Below are positions 8,883 to 10,517 of a stretch of 10,517 nucleotides of DNA, piece by piece (within the stretch, counting starts at the first letter, position 1; the number at the start of each line of letters is the position of its first letter). Below the pieces are notes generated by a model that saw only the letters and a list, made by a program, of their open reading frames with translations, did no database searches and was not told the origin of the DNA. The position numbers and the translations under genes were made by a program. This DNA comes from Saccoglossus kowalevskii (lineage: Eukaryota; Hemichordata; Enteropneusta; Harrimaniidae): contig NW_003156743.1 in the NCBI RefSeq assembly GCF_000003605.2, positions 35,248 to 45,764 of the forward strand. Direction: 5' to 3'.

Positions 8883-9414
8883 GAGGGCGCTGTTCATATT
8901 GGGATGCGATGACGTCATACGGGGTGGGATGACGTCACAATGGGAGGATGTGCATAGCTTAGCATAAATAATGACGTCACAATGGGAATTCGTGCATAAA
9001 TTAGCATAAATGAGGATCAATGCCGTAAAGGGGATCATTTGAATGAGGATGACGTCACAATGGGATATTGTGAATACATTTGCATACATAAAATTGATGT
9101 GAATACGAGGTCGTGTCGAGGTCATCGTGAATACATTTGCATAAATTACTATCATTTTTTTTAATTATTTTTTTTAATTATTTTTAATTATTTTTGTTAA
9201 TTGGACAGGCGTGGACGAAAGATTTTTCATGAGGATGACATCACAATGGGATATTGTGAATACATTTGCATACATAAAATTGATGTGAATACGAGGTCGT
9301 GTCGAGGTCATCGTGAATACATTTGCATAAATTACCATCATTTTTTTAATTATTTTTTTTTTAATTGGACAGGCGTGGACGAAAGATTTTTCAGAATGTG
9401 TCATAGAGGGCGCT
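8883..9414. repeat. Repeat array rich in TGACGTCA and ATTTGCAT, flanked by GAGGGCGCT
   Basis: Four perfect TGACGTCA palindromes (8910-8917, 8930-8937, 8972-8979, 9050-9057) and one C-to-T variant (TGACATCA, 9236-9243) occur, most followed by CACAATGGGA-like sequence. Four ATTTGCAT octamers lie at 9078-9085, 9135-9142, 9264-9271 and 9321-9328, each preceded by GTGAATAC. The left part has looser copies with TTAGCATAAAT. GAGGGCGCT occurs directly repeated at 8883-8891 and 9406-9414, which could be a target duplication of an inserted unit. TGACGTCA is the CREB/ATF site and ATGCAAAT the POU octamer; binding here is inference. Confidence 0.75.
9043..9393. repeat. Large direct duplication, 186 bp and 165 bp
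   Basis: Copy 1 is 9043-9228 and copy 2 is 9229-9393. They match almost base for base except for the CpG change in the CRE, one T/C change near 9152/9338 and a shorter T/AATT tract in copy 2. Both end in GGACAGGCGTGGACGAAAG and then ATTTTTC. High identity points to a recent tandem duplication; the length difference is confined to the low-complexity AT tract. Confidence 0.9.
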
Positions 9415-9471
9415 CTCTCACACACACACACTAATAAATACACGGCATTTTGAAAACTAACGGAGTTTATT
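9415..9471 (-). terminator. Poly(A) site: AATAAA plus GU-rich downstream element
   Basis: On the minus strand, CAATAAAC (hexamer 9471-9466) is followed about 35 nt later by TGTGTGTGTGTGTG (9431-9418). This hexamer plus GU-rich spacing is the classic metazoan cleavage and polyadenylation layout. Cleavage would fall around 9445-9455. It supports a minus-strand transcript ending here. Confidence 0.6.
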
Positions 9472-10043
9472 GCACAAAAGAAGTAAACAAGAATGAAATA
9501 TTGACATGGAGTATACATTCATGGCGTGGTTGAGTATTTTTTTTAACGCCACGAAAAAAACATATGATGTGAGTAAGGAAAATAGTTGCGTAGCGTATAA
9601 ATGTTTAGCATGATTAAATATTTCTTAACACCTCGAAAAATACGTACATACATGTACATGTGGGGCGTGGTTAAATTCATTTTTCACGTCACGAGAAATA
9701 CGAGTACATAAACAATTCGATTAAATACACAGAAGAGTAAACAGTGAACAATAAAAATAATTCATTCTATATATACATATGTTGTTCATCATTTATATTT
9801 TCTTACCTCATATTTGCTTTGTTTTGTTTGAGTAAATTATTTTAACGACACGAAAAAATACGAGTACATAAACGATTCGATTAAAAACACAGAAAAGGGA
9901 AACGTTAATAATAGTAAACAGTGAACAATAAATAATTCATTCTATATATACATGTTCATTTTTACATTTCTTACATCCTTTCAATGAGTCAAGCAGTCTG
10001 TACATTTTTTTTTTATTCCATCGCTCCAATCAGAATCGCTCAT
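9450..10043 (-). CDS. Terminal exon and 3' UTR of the second minus-strand gene
   Basis: The acceptor is one of the strongest in the window: a run of C/T (CTCTCTCTTTTTTTCTTCTAC) before GACAG, ending at 10044. Joined to the exon ending at 10219 in phase 1, it encodes DERF and stops at 10032-10030. If entered in phase 0 it would instead encode SDSDWSDG and end at 9983-9981. The remaining 580 nt is 3' UTR, ending near 9450 after an AATAAA at 9471-9466. Which frame is used depends on the upstream exon, most of whose gene lies outside the window. Confidence 0.45.
9522..9953. repeat. Diverged direct repeats in the 3' UTR of the second gene
   Basis: A core resembling TTAAC-CC-ACGAAAAATACG occurs at about 9528-9570, 9613-9656, 9669-9713 and 9830-9873. 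The last two are part of longer copies (9671-9778 and 9832-9953) that share CGAGTACATAAAC, CAGTGAACAATAA and ATTCATTCTATATATACAT; copy 2 has an extra stretch of about 16 bases. The first core also forms TGGCGT/ACGCCA inverted halves (9522-9527 and 9546-9551). Confidence 0.75.
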
Positions 10044-10218
10044 CTGTCGTAGAAGAAAAAAAGAGAGAGAATAATATTAAAAACTAATAGTCACCCCGTA
10101 AAACTGCGGTCATAAACCCCGCTAAAATGCAAAGTATGCAAAATCGGTTGATCGACGTACAGTTTGTTTTTTTCAAAAATGGTGGACTACGCTACGATGA
10201 GTTAAAATATATAATTAC

Positions 10219-10358
10219 CTGATCGTTTCACAGAATAACTTTTGACATACATAATCATCACACGGAATGAGTTTACGGTGTAACGTAGCGATTTTCGTTT
10301 TTCCCTTGGCGAAGAAGATATGTCCTCGCCTTCTTGCCGAAGATTCAAAGGCGGTAGA
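10219..10358 (-). CDS. Coding exon of a second minus-strand gene (penultimate exon candidate)
   Basis: An open frame runs from 10372 to the donor GATCAG|GTAATT at 10218. The probable acceptor is CACTGAAAG ending at 10359. The frame reads SLPPLNLRQEGED, then SSSPREKRKSLRYTV, and ends YSVKRS; it is charged and likely disordered. Its phase 1 end joins the terminal exon at 10043 and gives DERF and a stop. No family is recognised. The acceptor has a weak pyrimidine tract, so the 5' edge is uncertain. A 29-codon plus-strand frame over the same bases lacks splice support. Confidence 0.38.
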
Positions 10359-10379
10359 CTTTCAGTGAAAGGTCATCTC

Positions 10380-10517
10380 ATGGATATCTACACAACGAGT
10401 CATACATGACGTATTGGCTACACATTGCTTGAAATCAAAGTATTTGATGATTGTAGATCCATGTACGAAAAATCTCTTAAATTCTGTGACATGACTACTG
10501 TACGAGTCAAAATAGAC
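10380..10517. other. Right edge, probably intron of the second gene
   Basis: No clear exon. If the exon at 10358-10219 is real, this is the intron upstream of it on the minus strand. Confidence 0.3.

Noticed and set aside
8751-9518. Minus-strand open frames with repeated IYANVFT and SHCDVI units
   Set aside because: The repeated peptide is only the translation of the CRE/octamer DNA repeats; 3' UTR and poly(A) signals overlap it.
1-10517. CRISPR array, rRNA or tRNA genes, prokaryotic operons, viral genes
   Set aside because: No spaced identical repeats, no recognisable RNA gene cores, no polymerase, capsid or transposase motifs in any frame I read.

Overview
The window looks like nuclear DNA from an invertebrate animal. 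It is AT-rich, its coding sequence is split into short exons by GT-AG introns, and it carries tandem repeats, a terminal-inverted-repeat transposon and a eukaryotic poly(A) site. There is no bacterial operon layout. Nothing fixes the species. A marine invertebrate, for example a mollusc, is my guess from composition and repeat style only.

The main feature is a minus-strand gene running from about 7183 down to 1031. I rebuilt it by eye as eight exons: 7183-7064, 6171-6093, 5929-5898, 5715-5687, 5322-5282, 4456-4337, 3022-2959 and 2596-1031. All seven junctions keep one reading frame, and all introns are GT-AG. The product, about 680 residues, resembles the FAM111 family of trypsin-like serine proteases. 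It has a basic, probably disordered N-terminus with PCNA-binding-like (PIP) motifs, two ubiquitin-like segments, and a C-terminal protease domain with all three catalytic residues visible (His near 1682-1680, Asp near 1514-1512, Ser near 1219-1217). The large last exon is broken by two single-base frame changes, near 2270 and near 1455-1489. It is therefore a recent pseudogene, a broken haplotype or an assembly error; the sequence alone cannot say which.

About 150 bp upstream of the first recognised ATG lies a 575 bp element (7330-7904). It has about 120 bp imperfect terminal inverted repeats and a near-perfect 9 bp target duplication, as expected of a non-autonomous Mutator-like (MULE) element. 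Intron 5 holds three copies of an 83 bp tandem repeat (4693-4941).

From 7914 to 8880 I see no gene. The stretch 8883-9414 is a repeat array with four perfect TGACGTCA palindromes, four ATTTGCAT octamers and a large direct duplication. From about 9450 to 10372 is the likely 3' end of a second minus-strand gene: a coding exon (10358-10219), a terminal exon with a very strong acceptor (10043 downward), a 3' UTR built of repeated cores, an AATAAA (9471-9466) and a GU-rich downstream element. The left end (1-1030) holds the downstream flank of the protease gene and one unexplained open segment at 427-657.
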